A DNA stretch of 43,281 nt from Bacteroidales bacterium (lineage in GTDB: Bacteria > Bacteroidota > Bacteroidia > Bacteroidales > Bacteroidaceae), in the NCBI GenBank assembly GCA_018064685.1, contig JAGHUS010000060.1, positions 1 to 43,281 of the forward strand. The letters run 5' to 3'. Made by a program: the position numbers and the translations under genes. The notes under the pieces were generated by a model. It worked only from the letters and a program-made list of their open reading frames with translations. It searched no databases and was not told the DNA's origin. Shown here piece by piece: positions 26,763 to 35,205 of this stretch; the stretch's first letter is position 1, and each line of letters begins with the position of its first letter.

Positions 26763-27203
26763 ATGGAAATAACAGGAAAAATTATTGCCGTTTTACCTGA
26801 GCGCAGTGGCGTTTCTGCTCGTTCTGGTGCGGAATGGAGATGTGCTAGCTATGTGTTGGAAACAATTGAGCAGTATCCTCGTAAAATGAATTTCGAGGTT
26901 TTTGGCTCTGATCGTATTCAGCAGTTTAACATTCAGATTGGTGAAACCATGGTTGTGTCATTCGACATTGATGCGCATGAGTACAATGGCCGTTGGTTCA
27001 ACAGTATTCGTGCATGGAAGGTAGATCGTAACTTGCAATCGGCTGCTCAGCCTGCTGCAACAGCAGCTCCCGATGCTCCCTTTGCAGCAGCTCCCGCCGC
27101 TTCTCCCGCCGCACCTTTCCCACCTGCCAGTGCAGCTCCCGCACAGCCCGCTCCTTCAGCCGATGCTTTATCGGGTGATGGTGACGATATGTTGCCCTTC
27201 TGA
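26763..27203 (+). CDS. DUF3127 protein with SSB-like OB fold and acidic C-terminal tip
   Basis: A 146-aa protein. Residues 1-85 (MEITGKIIAVLPERSGVSAR, NFEVFGSDRIQQFNIQIGET, VVSFDIDAHEYNGRWFNSIR) form the OB-like DUF3127 domain. A Pro/Ala-rich linker of about 45 residues follows. The protein ends GDGDDMLPF, very close to the SSB tip DDDIPF that recruits repair and replication proteins. The layout of OB fold, flexible linker and acidic-hydrophobic tip copies SSB. ATG 26763 fits the promoter and domain start. It is divergent from dnaN and ends opposite the PII-like gene. A role as an accessory single-stranded-DNA binding protein is an inference. Confidence 0.88.
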   Translation: MEITGKIIAVLPERSGVSARSGAEWRCASYVLETIEQYPRKMNFEVFGSDRIQQFNIQIGETMVVSFDIDAHEYNGRWFNSIRAWKVDRNLQSAAQPAATAAPDAPFAAAPAASPAAPFPPASAAPAQPAPSADALSGDGDDMLPF

Positions 27204-27295
27204 TTCTGATCCGTGGGTATGTTGACGTAAGTATGTCTTTTGTCTACTCGTTGACAGGCCCTTGCTCATAACTAGTTACTTATTGTCACTACATA

Positions 27296-27332
27296 AGAGA
27301 ACCGCGAACGGACATCCCATTCGCGGTTCTCT
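27296..27332. terminator. Bidirectional terminator between DUF3127 and PII-like genes
   Basis: A perfect 13-bp stem (AGAGAACCGCGAA with TTCGCGGTTCTCT) encloses an 11-nt loop. A T-rich tail follows on the plus strand. It lies between two convergent genes. Confidence 0.88.
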
Positions 27333-27377
27333 ATTTTCTATTCTCTAGGAACGATGTCCTAATTCTCTTTTTTCTAA

Positions 27378-27674
27378 TTATATCATTTGTTCTATATTCC
27401 AAACGAAGGCACGCAAGCCCAGCATTGGGTTTTCCTGATCAATCTTGCGAAGGCGTTCCAACAAGGGAGTAACCTTCTCCTCCTCACATACAGTCAGGAT
27501 AGCCTCGTTCATTGAGGGCCAGGCGTGTGAGCCGAGATGCGGCTCACCCGTCTTCGAACCTCTTCCACATGCGTTGGGCAGCAAGGTGTAGCCTTTGCAC
27601 AACGATGCGTTAAGTGCTTCCAACACAGCCTCTTTGTGTGCCTGGTCGTAGGCAATAAATACGGTTTTCATCAT
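27378..27674 (-). CDS. PII-like / DUF3240-like small protein in the RND operon
   Basis: A 98-aa cytoplasmic protein with a ferredoxin-like pattern: MKTVFIAYDQAHKEAVLEAL, a loop with CGRGSKTGEPHLGSHAWPS, then NEAILTVCEEEKVTPLLERL. The first strand, helix and last strand resemble PII/CutA-type folds. It lies 12 nt downstream of the RND pump gene. PII-like proteins (DUF3240 and relatives) often sit beside RND pumps, but whether this one senses a metal, nucleotide or drug is unknown. Two Cys and two His residues in or near the loops (LCKGY, NACGRG, PHLGSH) could bind a metal. Either of the two leading Met codons may be the start. Confidence 0.75.
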   Translation of the reverse strand: MMKTVFIAYDQAHKEAVLEALNASLCKGYTLLPNACGRGSKTGEPHLGSHAWPSMNEAILTVCEEEKVTPLLERLRKIDQENPMLGLRAFVWNIEQMI

Positions 27675-27686
27675 AACGATTATCTA

Positions 27687-30600
27687 TTATTTGTGTTGGG
27701 TTAAATCTTTCTTGTTCAATTGCTCCTCGCTCTTGTGCTCCTGCCAGTAAGCATCCAAAGCACGCTGCTTGCGCATCTTCTTACGTTTGCGCTTGATGCC
27801 GATGCCACCGAATACGCAGTACATTGAGGGAACGTAAACCAGTGTCATGATGGTTGATACCAGCAAACCACCGATGATGGCAACACCCATGGGGCGCCAC
27901 ATCTCGCTACCCACACCATGGCTCAATGCCATAGGCGTCATACCAAGGATGGTGGTAAGGGTCGTCATCAAGATAGGACGCAGACGTGAGCGAGCTGCCT
28001 GTACGGCTGCACGAAGCAGTGAGTAACCTCGCTCGCGCAGCAAGATGGTGTAGTCGATGAGTACGATACCATTCTTTACTACGATACCAATCAGCATGAT
28101 ACCTCCCAACATTGACATGATGTTCATGTCGGTGCCCGTTACAACGAGGGCGAGTGAGATACCGCAGAATGCGAAGGGCACGGAGATCATGATGATGAAC
28201 GGATAGGTCATTGACTCGAACTGAGCGGCCATAACGATGAACACCAGGATGATGATGAGGATACCCAATGTGCCAAGGTCGCGGTTAGAGTCTTGCTGCT
28301 GTTCGTACGAACCGGCAACCTGGATGTTGCATCCCTGGGGAATATCCATTTTTCCATAGATAGACTGTCCCAACTCAACTCCTTCTGACAGTGAGTAACC
28401 ATCGATCATTACGGCATTTACCTTCACGTAACGCTGACGGTCCTTACGCTCGATGGTGGGAGGAATGCTACTCTCGGTGACACGTCCCAAGTCCTTCACG
28501 CGTACATATTGACCTGTGTTGGTTGGGATGAGCATATTCTCGATAGCCTCCATCGACACGCGCTGTCCGGGTTCGTAACGTACTTTGACTTTATACTCTT
28601 CACCGTCCTCACGGAAGTAGGTCATCATCGAACCATTGATCATGCTGCGCACGTAACCTGCTGCAGTGCTGAGGTTGATGCCCGATGCAGCGAGCTTCTC
28701 ACGGTCGAAGTCAACGAGTACTTCGGGTTGGTAGTCGGAACGTGAGATGAATACCTCGGATATCATCTCGCTCTCGCGAAGCTTCTTAGCCAATTCGTCT
28801 GCCAAGTTGCGTGTTACATCCAGGTCGTAACCATAAATCTCGAATGTGGCTGTTGACTGTGAGGCCATACCGCCCTGGCTACCACCCAGCATTACTTGCG
28901 ACTTTGCAATCTCGGGTATCTCGCGAAGGTCGGCACGCATCTCATCACAGATGGTGGCCAAACCCTTCTGGCGTTGGTCGCTGGGCACCATCATGATGTT
29001 GAACGAGATGATGTGCGAACCGTTGTCCTGCAGTGAGGCAAAGGTATTGTTGTCACCTGCCTGACCTACGGTGAAGTTACAGTTCTGCATGTCCTGTCCG
29101 TAGCGATCCTGCCATTTCTTTACCAAACCCTTTGCCATGTCCTCGGCCACTTCGACGCGAGTACCAACAGGCAACTGGATTGATACACCCACACGACCAG
29201 AGTCGTTAGCGGGGAAGAAGTCTGACTGGATGCCCACAATCTTTACTAGGGCGATGGTGAATACTGCAAATGCTACACAACCAAACAAAATGCTCTTTCT
29301 GTGACGTACAGCCCAGTTGATGCGTCGCTCATACCAGTTGTCCAGCGCGTTCAGCATCTTGGTGATGGGAGTGTAGAACTTCTTGAACCATCCCGACTGC
29401 TTCTTCTTCAGCTTCAGCATCTGAGAACAGATCATGGGAGTGAAGGTCAATGCAGAGACGGTAGACACGGTCATGATGATACACATCATCCATCCCAACT
29501 CCTTGAAGAGCACACCGGCCATACCGGGCACCATTGTCAAGGGGAAGAACACCGCAATCATGGTAAGTGTTGATGCGATAACCGAGATGGCCACCTCCTG
29601 AGTGGCGTGTACCGCCGCCTGTTTTGGTGAAGACCCTCGCTCAATGTGCGTCGTGACGTTCTCCAACACCACAATGGCATCGTCCACAACGTTACCGATG
29701 GCGATAGAAAGACAGGCCAGTGAAATCATGTTCAGTGAAGAGCCTGATGCATACAGGTAGATGAACGACGCAATCAATGACATGGGGATGGTGATGACGA
29801 TGATGAATGTGGCACGCCAGCGTCCCAGGAAGATGAATACCACCAAGGCCACGAAGAGCATGGCATAGGCAATGGTCTCCTCCAGTGAGTTCACCGTGTT
29901 GACAATGTTGTCGCTGGTGTTGACGATTACGCCCAGCTTCACATCGGAAGGCAGATTCTCCTGCAGTTCAGGCAATTTCTTCAGCACCTCGTCCGAGATG
30001 GCCACACTGTTGGCTCCCGACTGCTTCTGCACGATGACCATAGCACCCTGCTTGCCATTGGTGAAGGTGCGCTGTGCGCGCTCCTCCAGGTTGTCCTCGA
30101 TGCGAGCCACATCTTTCAGGTATACGTTGGTGCCATTATGGCTTGACACGATGACATCCAGCATCTGCGTGGGTGTGTCAAACTCACCTTCTACACGTAC
30201 CACGAAGGTCTGGTTACCTATGTCGACAGTACCATTGGTGATGTTCTTGTTCTCGGCAGCAATGGCCGCACTCACTTGGTCGGGCGTGATGCCATAGGCC
30301 TCCATCTTCTGGGGGTCCATGTATATGTTGATCTCGCGCTCGGGAGCACCGGCAATAGACACACTACCCACTCCGTCGATACGTGCCAACGGGTTGGCCA
30401 CTCCGTCGTCCAGGATCTTGTACAATGCCTTCTGCGACTCATCGGCCTGTACCGAAAGCAGCAGGATAGGAATCATGTCGGTCGAGAACTTGAACAGGAT
30501 AGGCGTGTTGGCGTCATCCGGCAAGCTGTTGCTCACCATGTCCAGCTTGTCTCGGACATTGTTGGTCAGGACATCGATGTCATAGCCATATTCAAACTCC

Positions 30601-30878
30601 AGGGTTACGACACTCACGTTGTCGCGCGAGTTACTCGTCACGTGCTTGATGTGCTCCACTGTGTTCAGCGTGTTCTCAAGCGGACGTGTCACGTTGTTCT
30701 CGATATCATTGGCCGACGCACCGTTGTAGTACGTCAAGACCATGATGGTGTTGGTATCGATATCTGGGTAAAGGTCGATAGGCAACTTTACCAGAGAGAA
30801 GATACCGAATACAATGATAGCCACAAAACAGAGGCTAGTCATAATCGGTCGTTTGACCGCTCCTTCGTATAGAGTCAT
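27687..30878 (-). CDS. RND efflux pump, inner-membrane transporter (AcrB/HAE1-type)
   Basis: A 1063-aa proton-driven pump forming the core of a tripartite efflux system. It begins MTLYEGAVKRPIMTSLCFVA, with TM1. Two large periplasmic loops flank the central membrane block. The TM4 motif GNVVDDAIVVLENV holds the paired Asp residues of proton relay (the AcrB D407/D408 pair), and the second half has VVKNGIVLIDY. The sequence favours the hydrophobe/amphiphile branch, because the heavy-metal branch motifs were not seen. The C-terminal tail is basic (KRKRKKMRKQ). It starts 17 nt after the adaptor gene ends. The substrate range cannot be predicted. Confidence 0.97.
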   Translation of the reverse strand: MTLYEGAVKRPIMTSLCFVAIIVFGIFSLVKLPIDLYPDIDTNTIMVLTYYNGASANDIENNVTRPLENTLNTVEHIKHVTSNSRDNVSVVTLEFEYGYDIDVLTNNVRDKLDMVSNSLPDDANTPILFKFSTDMIPILLLSVQADESQKALYKILDDGVANPLARIDGVGSVSIAGAPEREINIYMDPQKMEAYGITPDQVSAAIAAENKNITNGTVDIGNQTFVVRVEGEFDTPTQMLDVIVSSHNGTNVYLKDVARIEDNLEERAQRTFTNGKQGAMVIVQKQSGANSVAISDEVLKKLPELQENLPSDVKLGVIVNTSDNIVNTVNSLEETIAYAMLFVALVVFIFLGRWRATFIIVITIPMSLIASFIYLYASGSSLNMISLACLSIAIGNVVDDAIVVLENVTTHIERGSSPKQAAVHATQEVAISVIASTLTMIAVFFPLTMVPGMAGVLFKELGWMMCIIMTVSTVSALTFTPMICSQMLKLKKKQSGWFKKFYTPITKMLNALDNWYERRINWAVRHRKSILFGCVAFAVFTIALVKIVGIQSDFFPANDSGRVGVSIQLPVGTRVEVAEDMAKGLVKKWQDRYGQDMQNCNFTVGQAGDNNTFASLQDNGSHIISFNIMMVPSDQRQKGLATICDEMRADLREIPEIAKSQVMLGGSQGGMASQSTATFEIYGYDLDVTRNLADELAKKLRESEMISEVFISRSDYQPEVLVDFDREKLAASGINLSTAAGYVRSMINGSMMTYFREDGEEYKVKVRYEPGQRVSMEAIENMLIPTNTGQYVRVKDLGRVTESSIPPTIERKDRQRYVKVNAVMIDGYSLSEGVELGQSIYGKMDIPQGCNIQVAGSYEQQQDSNRDLGTLGILIIILVFIVMAAQFESMTYPFIIMISVPFAFCGISLALVVTGTDMNIMSMLGGIMLIGIVVKNGIVLIDYTILLRERGYSLLRAAVQAARSRLRPILMTTLTTILGMTPMALSHGVGSEMWRPMGVAIIGGLLVSTIMTLVYVPSMYCVFGGIGIKRKRKKMRKQRALDAYWQEHKSEEQLNKKDLTQHK

Positions 30879-30895
30879 ATAATGTAGTCTCTTAT

Positions 30896-31999
30896 TTATT
30901 TAACAACTTCTACTGCCTTGCCGTTAGCCAGACGAGCCTGTCCGGCAATGACAACCTGGTCGCCAGACTTCACACCGCTGATGATCTCGTAGTTCTTGCC
31001 GATGTGCTTGCCCAGGTCGACACGGTTGTAGCTTACAGTGCCGCTCTTGGCATCGTAAACATACACATAGCGGTCGCCGGCACCAATCTGCTTCACCAAT
31101 GCATCGTCGGGCACCAGGACGTGGTCCTTGTTGCCGAAGTTGACGGTGGCACGAGCGAACATTCCGGGACGAACCTTCTGGTCGGTATTGGTGACGGTAA
31201 TCTCGACGGGGAAGGTGTGAGTGCTGGCGTCCACGCTGGGTGTGATGATGGTCACCTTGCCCTGGAACTCCTCGCCTTCGTATGCATCGAGTGTGATGCT
31301 TACATCCTCGCCCAGAGCTACATCCTTATAGTGCTCCTCGCTGATGTTTACCTTCAGCTTTACGGGGTTGGTCTGCTCGATGGTCAGTACGGGCAGCGAA
31401 CCGGTCATGTCGCCGTTGTCGTAGTTACGAGCTGTTACCACACCGCTGACGGGGCTCACCAGTCGGTTGTTCTCGGCCGACTGTGATGCCTGTGCCTGCA
31501 AAGCGCGAAGCTGTGCCTTTGCAGCCTCGACGCTCATCTGCAGCACCTTGAGCTGCGTCTCGGTGGCCTCGTAGCTAGACTTCGAGATGCCGCCAGCCTG
31601 ATACAGCTCCTGCATGCGTCTTGTCTCGGCCTTCTGGTTCTCCAACTGTGCCTCGGCGCTCTTGATATTGGCCTCTTGCATCTTTATCTGCATGCTGGCC
31701 TGGCTGCCTGTTGTCTCGTCCAGATAAGCCACTACCTGGCCTTTGTGCACGTAGTCGCCTACCTCTACCAGAATGCTCTTGATGCGCAGTGGCATGTTGG
31801 GCGAGATGTTGTTCTTCACGTCGCTCTCCACTGTGGCGGTATAAGTCTCTGTCTGTGGGATGCTTTCTGCATGTACCTGAGCAATCTTTACCTGAACTTT
31901 CTGGTTGCCCTTTGCTGCAGCCTCTTCTGCATTGTCCTTTTTGCCGCATGAAGCCAGCATTATTACGCCCAATGCAATGGTCAATACTTTCGTGTTCAT
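30896..31999 (-). CDS. RND efflux periplasmic adaptor lipoprotein (AcrA/MexA-type)
   Basis: A 367-aa membrane-fusion protein linking pump and outer-membrane channel. The signal MNTKVLTIALGVIMLASC gives lipidated Cys18. A barrel-sandwich lipoyl half follows (VEVGDYVHKGQVVAYLDETT, VSPVSGVVTARNYDNGDM), split by an alpha-hairpin at about 95-165 (KMQEANIKSAEAQLENQK, LKVLQMSVEAAKAQLRALQA). A beta-barrel (EEHYKDVALGEDVSITLDAY) and a membrane-proximal domain (LVPDDALVKQIGAGDRYVYV) end it. It sits between the channel gene (98 nt upstream) and the pump gene. Confidence 0.96.
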   Translation of the reverse strand: MNTKVLTIALGVIMLASCGKKDNAEEAAAKGNQKVQVKIAQVHAESIPQTETYTATVESDVKNNISPNMPLRIKSILVEVGDYVHKGQVVAYLDETTGSQASMQIKMQEANIKSAEAQLENQKAETRRMQELYQAGGISKSSYEATETQLKVLQMSVEAAKAQLRALQAQASQSAENNRLVSPVSGVVTARNYDNGDMTGSLPVLTIEQTNPVKLKVNISEEHYKDVALGEDVSITLDAYEGEEFQGKVTIITPSVDASTHTFPVEITVTNTDQKVRPGMFARATVNFGNKDHVLVPDDALVKQIGAGDRYVYVYDAKSGTVSYNRVDLGKHIGKNYEIISGVKSGDQVVIAGQARLANGKAVEVVK

Positions 32000-32097
32000 A
32001 TTATATATATTATTTTTTTCTGGATTTTGTTTTCTTTAATCTTTCCGGCTTCTCTCAGCCTGTTACAGAATTTCTTTTCCGGCGTGAGTCTTTGACT

Positions 32098-33432
32098 TTA
32101 GTCCTTGCCCATTGTGTATTCCAGGTCGGCACGGTTGGTAAGGTAGTCGAATACGCTCTGGTTGTAGGTCAGCTCGGCTTGTGTCAAGGCAGTCTCGCTC
32201 TGGTTCAGCTCCAGCACGGTGCCTTTGCCCACTTCATATCGCTTGGCCGAGATGCTGACAGCCTTGTCGGCCTGTGCCACAGCCTGTCGGTTCGACTCAA
32301 TCTTGGCAACGGTCGACACCATGTTCTCGCGGTAGCTTGAGGCTGCAATGGTCAGCTGGCGGCGTGTGTAGTCGCGTGTGTCGAGCAACTGACTTATCTG
32401 AATCTTGTTCGACTGCAGCTTGGTGAAGTTGCTGGCTCTGTACAGGGGAACGCTGACAGAGAATGCCAATGCCAAACTGGGTGAATAGTGGTAGTTGAAC
32501 AGGTTCCAGTTGTCGTTAGACATAGATTGGTACTGTCCTGAGAGCTGTACGGCTACAGTTGGCATGAAGTTCGTCTTCAGCAGTTTGCGGGTACGCTCCA
32601 GCAGTTTTACGTTCAAGTCCAACTGACGCAGGTCGGTGTTGTTGTCCACTGCGTTCTGTCCCAGTTCGTTGGGCATGACCAGCTGACTCTCGTAAGCCTT
32701 CAGGTTGTCGTTTATCTGCAGATTGACGTCGGCGGTTATGCCCATCAGCACCTTCAACCTCAGGAGCGAGAGTCTAATGCCTGTCTCTGCGCTTACTACG
32801 GCCGAGTTCATGTTTCGCATCTGCACCTCAGCCGAGATCTTGTCGTATTCGCTCACCGTGCCAACCTCGTACATCTTGTTTATCTGGTTGTAGTTTTCGG
32901 TCGAGGTCTTGTAGGCTTTCACCATCACGTCATAGCTGTCCTTCGAGAGCAGTGCTGCGTAGTAAGCCTTTGTCACTTGGTTTACCAGATCCAGTTTCGA
33001 ACCGCGTGCCTTCTCCTGTGCCACCTGGATGTCCTCCTTGGTGAGCTTCATATTCTGGTAGACGGTAGGAGCGAAGATAGGCAGCGAGATGGTGATGCCA
33101 CCCTGTGCGGTGGTAGAACCATCCATACCCATCTTGAAGGAACCCATGCTGGTTCTGATCTCGGCCACCTTGATGCTGTGCTGCAATGACAGCTGTGCGT
33201 CTACCGATGGCAGCAGTGCCTGCCATGCCTCCTTGTCGGCCACTTTCTTCAGTTCAATCTCCTTGTCGGCCACTTTCATCGTGGGGTTCTCGGCCAGCGC
33301 GGTCTCAATGGCTTTGTCCAGTGTGATGACCATCGTCGGCTTGCTCTGTGCCATAGCCGAAGATGTGCATACCACTGCCAAGGCTAAGCCGGTGGCCAGT
33401 CGTTTGCTTGTTTTTCCAAAAAAACTATTCAT
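32098..33432 (-). CDS. TolC-family outer-membrane efflux channel
   Basis: A 444-aa outer-membrane channel with signal MNSFFGKTSKRLATGLALAV to AMA-Q (residue 28). Two repeats of the OEP fold are visible: the first opens with ITLDKAIETALAENPTMKVA and ends near KVLMGI; the second opens with LRQLDLNVKLLERTRKLL and ends ALTQAELTYNQSVFDYLTNR. Long amphipathic helices (NYNQINKMYEVGTVSEYDKI and SAKRYEVGKGTVLELNQSET) line the tunnel. It leads the operon channel, adaptor, pump, PII-like protein, under a consensus promoter with a leader of about 128 nt. Confidence 0.95.
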   Translation of the reverse strand: MNSFFGKTSKRLATGLALAVVCTSSAMAQSKPTMVITLDKAIETALAENPTMKVADKEIELKKVADKEAWQALLPSVDAQLSLQHSIKVAEIRTSMGSFKMGMDGSTTAQGGITISLPIFAPTVYQNMKLTKEDIQVAQEKARGSKLDLVNQVTKAYYAALLSKDSYDVMVKAYKTSTENYNQINKMYEVGTVSEYDKISAEVQMRNMNSAVVSAETGIRLSLLRLKVLMGITADVNLQINDNLKAYESQLVMPNELGQNAVDNNTDLRQLDLNVKLLERTRKLLKTNFMPTVAVQLSGQYQSMSNDNWNLFNYHYSPSLALAFSVSVPLYRASNFTKLQSNKIQISQLLDTRDYTRRQLTIAASSYRENMVSTVAKIESNRQAVAQADKAVSISAKRYEVGKGTVLELNQSETALTQAELTYNQSVFDYLTNRADLEYTMGKD

Positions 33433-33484
33433 AGATACAATCTTTTATTCCTTAAATATCATTGTTTCTTTCTCTTTGCTTTTT

Positions 33485-33511
33485 CAGCACTTCAATGTTG
33501 TGGCAGTGCTG
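33485..33511 (-). promoter_or_regulatory. Hairpin in the efflux operon leader
   Basis: CAGCACT (33485-33491) and AGTGCTG (33505-33511) form a 7-bp stem around 13 nt, inside the 128-nt leader of the channel gene. It is not followed by a T-run, so it is not an obvious terminator. Function unknown. Confidence 0.4.
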
Positions 33512-33563
33512 TGTCAAATCATGTTGTTTAGTTTTGATTTTTAGACATTTTGCAAATCGGGTG

Positions 33564-33595
33564 CAAAGGTACGAACATTTTTTTGATTGAGCAAA
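33564..33595 (-). promoter_or_regulatory. Efflux operon promoter
   Basis: The minus strand has TTTG (33592-33595), 20 nt, then TACCTTTG (33564-33571), an exact consensus. It points toward the channel gene at 33432. Confidence 0.85.
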
Positions 33596-33600
33596 TCCGC

Positions 33601-33633
33601 GTTGTGCAAAAAAACCTTTATTGTTGTACAAAA
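33601..33633. promoter_or_regulatory. Direct repeat, possible AraC-type operator
   Basis: GTTGTGCAAAA (33601-33611) and GTTGTACAAAA (33623-33633) match at 10 of 11 bases and start 22 nt apart, about two helical turns. This is the layout expected for an AraC-family dimer on direct half-sites. They lie exactly between the efflux promoter and the regulator promoter. Confidence 0.5.
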
Positions 33634-33645
33634 TGCGAACTATCT

Positions 33646-33676
33646 TTTGCTTTTATTGAATTTTAATATAATTTTG
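33646..33676 (+). promoter_or_regulatory. AraC regulator promoter
   Basis: TTTG (33646-33649), 19 nt, then TAATTTTG (33669-33676). The leader to ATG 33718 is about 37 nt. Confidence 0.8.
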
Positions 33677-33717
33677 CAGCCAAAAATGACAACGGAAAAC
33701 TTTTGTTAGTTGATAAT

Positions 33718-34617
33718 ATGGAGAATAAAAGAGAAAGCAACGACCTCTATTTTTGTGCACGTCTTGTCCAGAAAGACTTCGAGCATAGAGTGGGCAAAAG
33801 TGTCTCTTTGCCAGAGCGTCTTGCCGTGTTCTTTACCGAAGATGGCAATGTGACGCTAGAGGCGAATGGCGTACAATGCGAGGTTACTCCCTTGCATTTT
33901 CTGATTGTCCCTCCAGGCCATACCGTTCGCATGATTTCTTACGACGAAGGCGTGGTGGTCTACGTGCTCGGTTTTCTGCCAGCCATACAGGATGTAGTGT
34001 CCAAGCAGTTCAGCGTGTCATTGTTCTATTACATCCACACCCATCCGTTGTGGGAGATAAGTCCCCGCACGAAGCAGGCTTTGCGCTCGTTCTACGACGT
34101 GTATGAGTATAACTGTAATCATGCCCCCGGACAGTTCTCTACCGAGGTGTCAAACTCTATGTTCTCCATCTTCATGCAGCTGTGTTATCAGCTGCAGAAG
34201 TCAGAGATTGATGTTGTCGCAATTTCTGACGCTAATATGAATACACGCAGCCTTGGCAGTAAGTTCTTCCGGCTTGTGCATAAAAACTACAAGCAGCATC
34301 ATAATGTTTCATACTATGCTGAAACACTGTGCGTTTCAAGCAAATATCTGGCGCAAGTCGTCAAGCAGTTCTCTTCCCGTTCGCCCAAAGATATTATCGA
34401 TACGCGACTGGCTGCCGAGTCATTATTTCTTTTGACAAAAACGGTGATGAACATACAGGAGATAAGCAATGAACTTTGTTTCCCTGACCAGAGTTACTTC
34501 GGCCGTTTCTTCAAGCGTATGTTCGGTATGTCTCCCCTCAATTATCGTCTTAATCCCGATTTCGGTTTGATAGAGAAGATCACCAAAGATGTTCCCATCG
34601 TTGAGGTTGAGGAGTAG
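33718..34617 (+). CDS. AraC-family transcriptional regulator
   Basis: A 299-aa DNA-binding regulator. Residues 1-150 resemble a cupin-like sensory domain (RLAVFFTEDGNVTLEANGVQ, TPLHFLIVPPGHTVRM). The C-terminal 100 residues are the paired AraC helix-turn-helix: HHNVSYYAETLCVSSKYLAQ with VVKQFSSRSPKDIIDTRL, then MNIQEISNELCFPDQSYFGR and FFKRMFGMSPLNYR. ATG 33718 is preferred to an in-frame TTG at 33703. It is divergent from the efflux operon with a 285-nt shared control region, so it probably regulates that operon. The effector is unknown. Confidence 0.93.
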   Translation: MENKRESNDLYFCARLVQKDFEHRVGKSVSLPERLAVFFTEDGNVTLEANGVQCEVTPLHFLIVPPGHTVRMISYDEGVVVYVLGFLPAIQDVVSKQFSVSLFYYIHTHPLWEISPRTKQALRSFYDVYEYNCNHAPGQFSTEVSNSMFSIFMQLCYQLQKSEIDVVAISDANMNTRSLGSKFFRLVHKNYKQHHNVSYYAETLCVSSKYLAQVVKQFSSRSPKDIIDTRLAAESLFLLTKTVMNIQEISNELCFPDQSYFGRFFKRMFGMSPLNYRLNPDFGLIEKITKDVPIVEVEE

Positions 34618-34643
34618 GGCGTATTGCCTATTGATAAAATCGT

Positions 34644-34885
34644 GCTACGGCTTTTTCAAAATTCCGCTAGAGTTTTTTGAAAATTGTGCTAGGGCTTTTT
34701 GAAAATTGTGTAGCATCATTTTTGAAAACATGCAGCGTCTTTCTGTAGAGCCCGCTGCGAGTGATGTCTGTGACTGCTGCGAGTGAAATCTGCGCTCGCT
34801 GCGAGTGAAGCCTGTGACTGCTGCGAGTGAAGTCTGCGCTCGCAGCGAGTGTTTTGTTTGCTCGCTACGCTGGTTCACCTTGTTT
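34644..34885. repeat. 22-nt phased degenerate tandem array, 11 units
   Basis: Units start at 34644, 34666, 34688, 34710, 34732, 34754, 34776, 34798, 34820, 34842 and 34864, with no gain or loss of a base. All but unit 4 open with GCW (GCTACG, GCTAGA, GCTAGG, GCAGCG, GCTGCG, GCAGCG, GCTACG). Units 1-4 end in a T-run and GAAAATTGT-like segment; units 6-9 share GCTGCGAGTGA and alternate CTGTGACT with CTGCGCTC ends. Unit 5 joins the two types. It begins 26 nt after the AraC stop. An open frame across it on the minus strand is a by-product of the repeats. Confidence 0.9.
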
Positions 34886-34983
34886 CCATCAAGCCAGCTT
34901 TGTCAAAATGGAGATGAATTTTGCGTTGACTCTTCAGTTCTTCATATTTTCTTTGTAAAGTAAAGATATACAATAAGTTGTGA

Positions 34984-35179
34984 GTATGAAGAGTGTTTTT
35001 GGCTCTTCATTACTCTTCATTCCTCTTCATGGTTATATTTTGCTCCTCTTACAATGCTTTTGCTGTAAGGTGCGCCGCTGCCATTTTAGGGTATGAAGAC
35101 TTATGAAGAGGTATGAAGAGTGAAGAGGACTCTTCATATTTGTAAGTATCATTTAATCAGTATGTTGTGAGGTAAATAT
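34984..35179. repeat. 10-nt CTCTTCAT / ATGAAGAG repeats in opposed orientation
   Basis: Three CTCTTCATNN units (35003-35032) face three TATGAAGANN units (35092-35121). Hairpins are possible: ATGAAGAG (34986-34993) with CTCTTCAT (35003-35010), and ATGAAGAGT (35113-35121) with ACTCTTCAT (35129-35137). More copies lie near 34939 and 35178. The 588-nt gap 34618-35205 holds no gene that I can support; it consists of this region and the 22-nt array. Confidence 0.8.
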
Positions 35180-35205
35180 GAAGAGCTGAAGAGTGGAGTG
35201 AAAAT

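Noticed and set aside
34645..34878. Small minus-strand gene (77 codons)
   Set aside because: It coincides with the 22-nt array, and its repeated peptide is a consequence of the repeats.
34644..34885. CRISPR array
   Set aside because: The 22-nt units are contiguous with no unique spacers between conserved repeats, and no cas genes are present.
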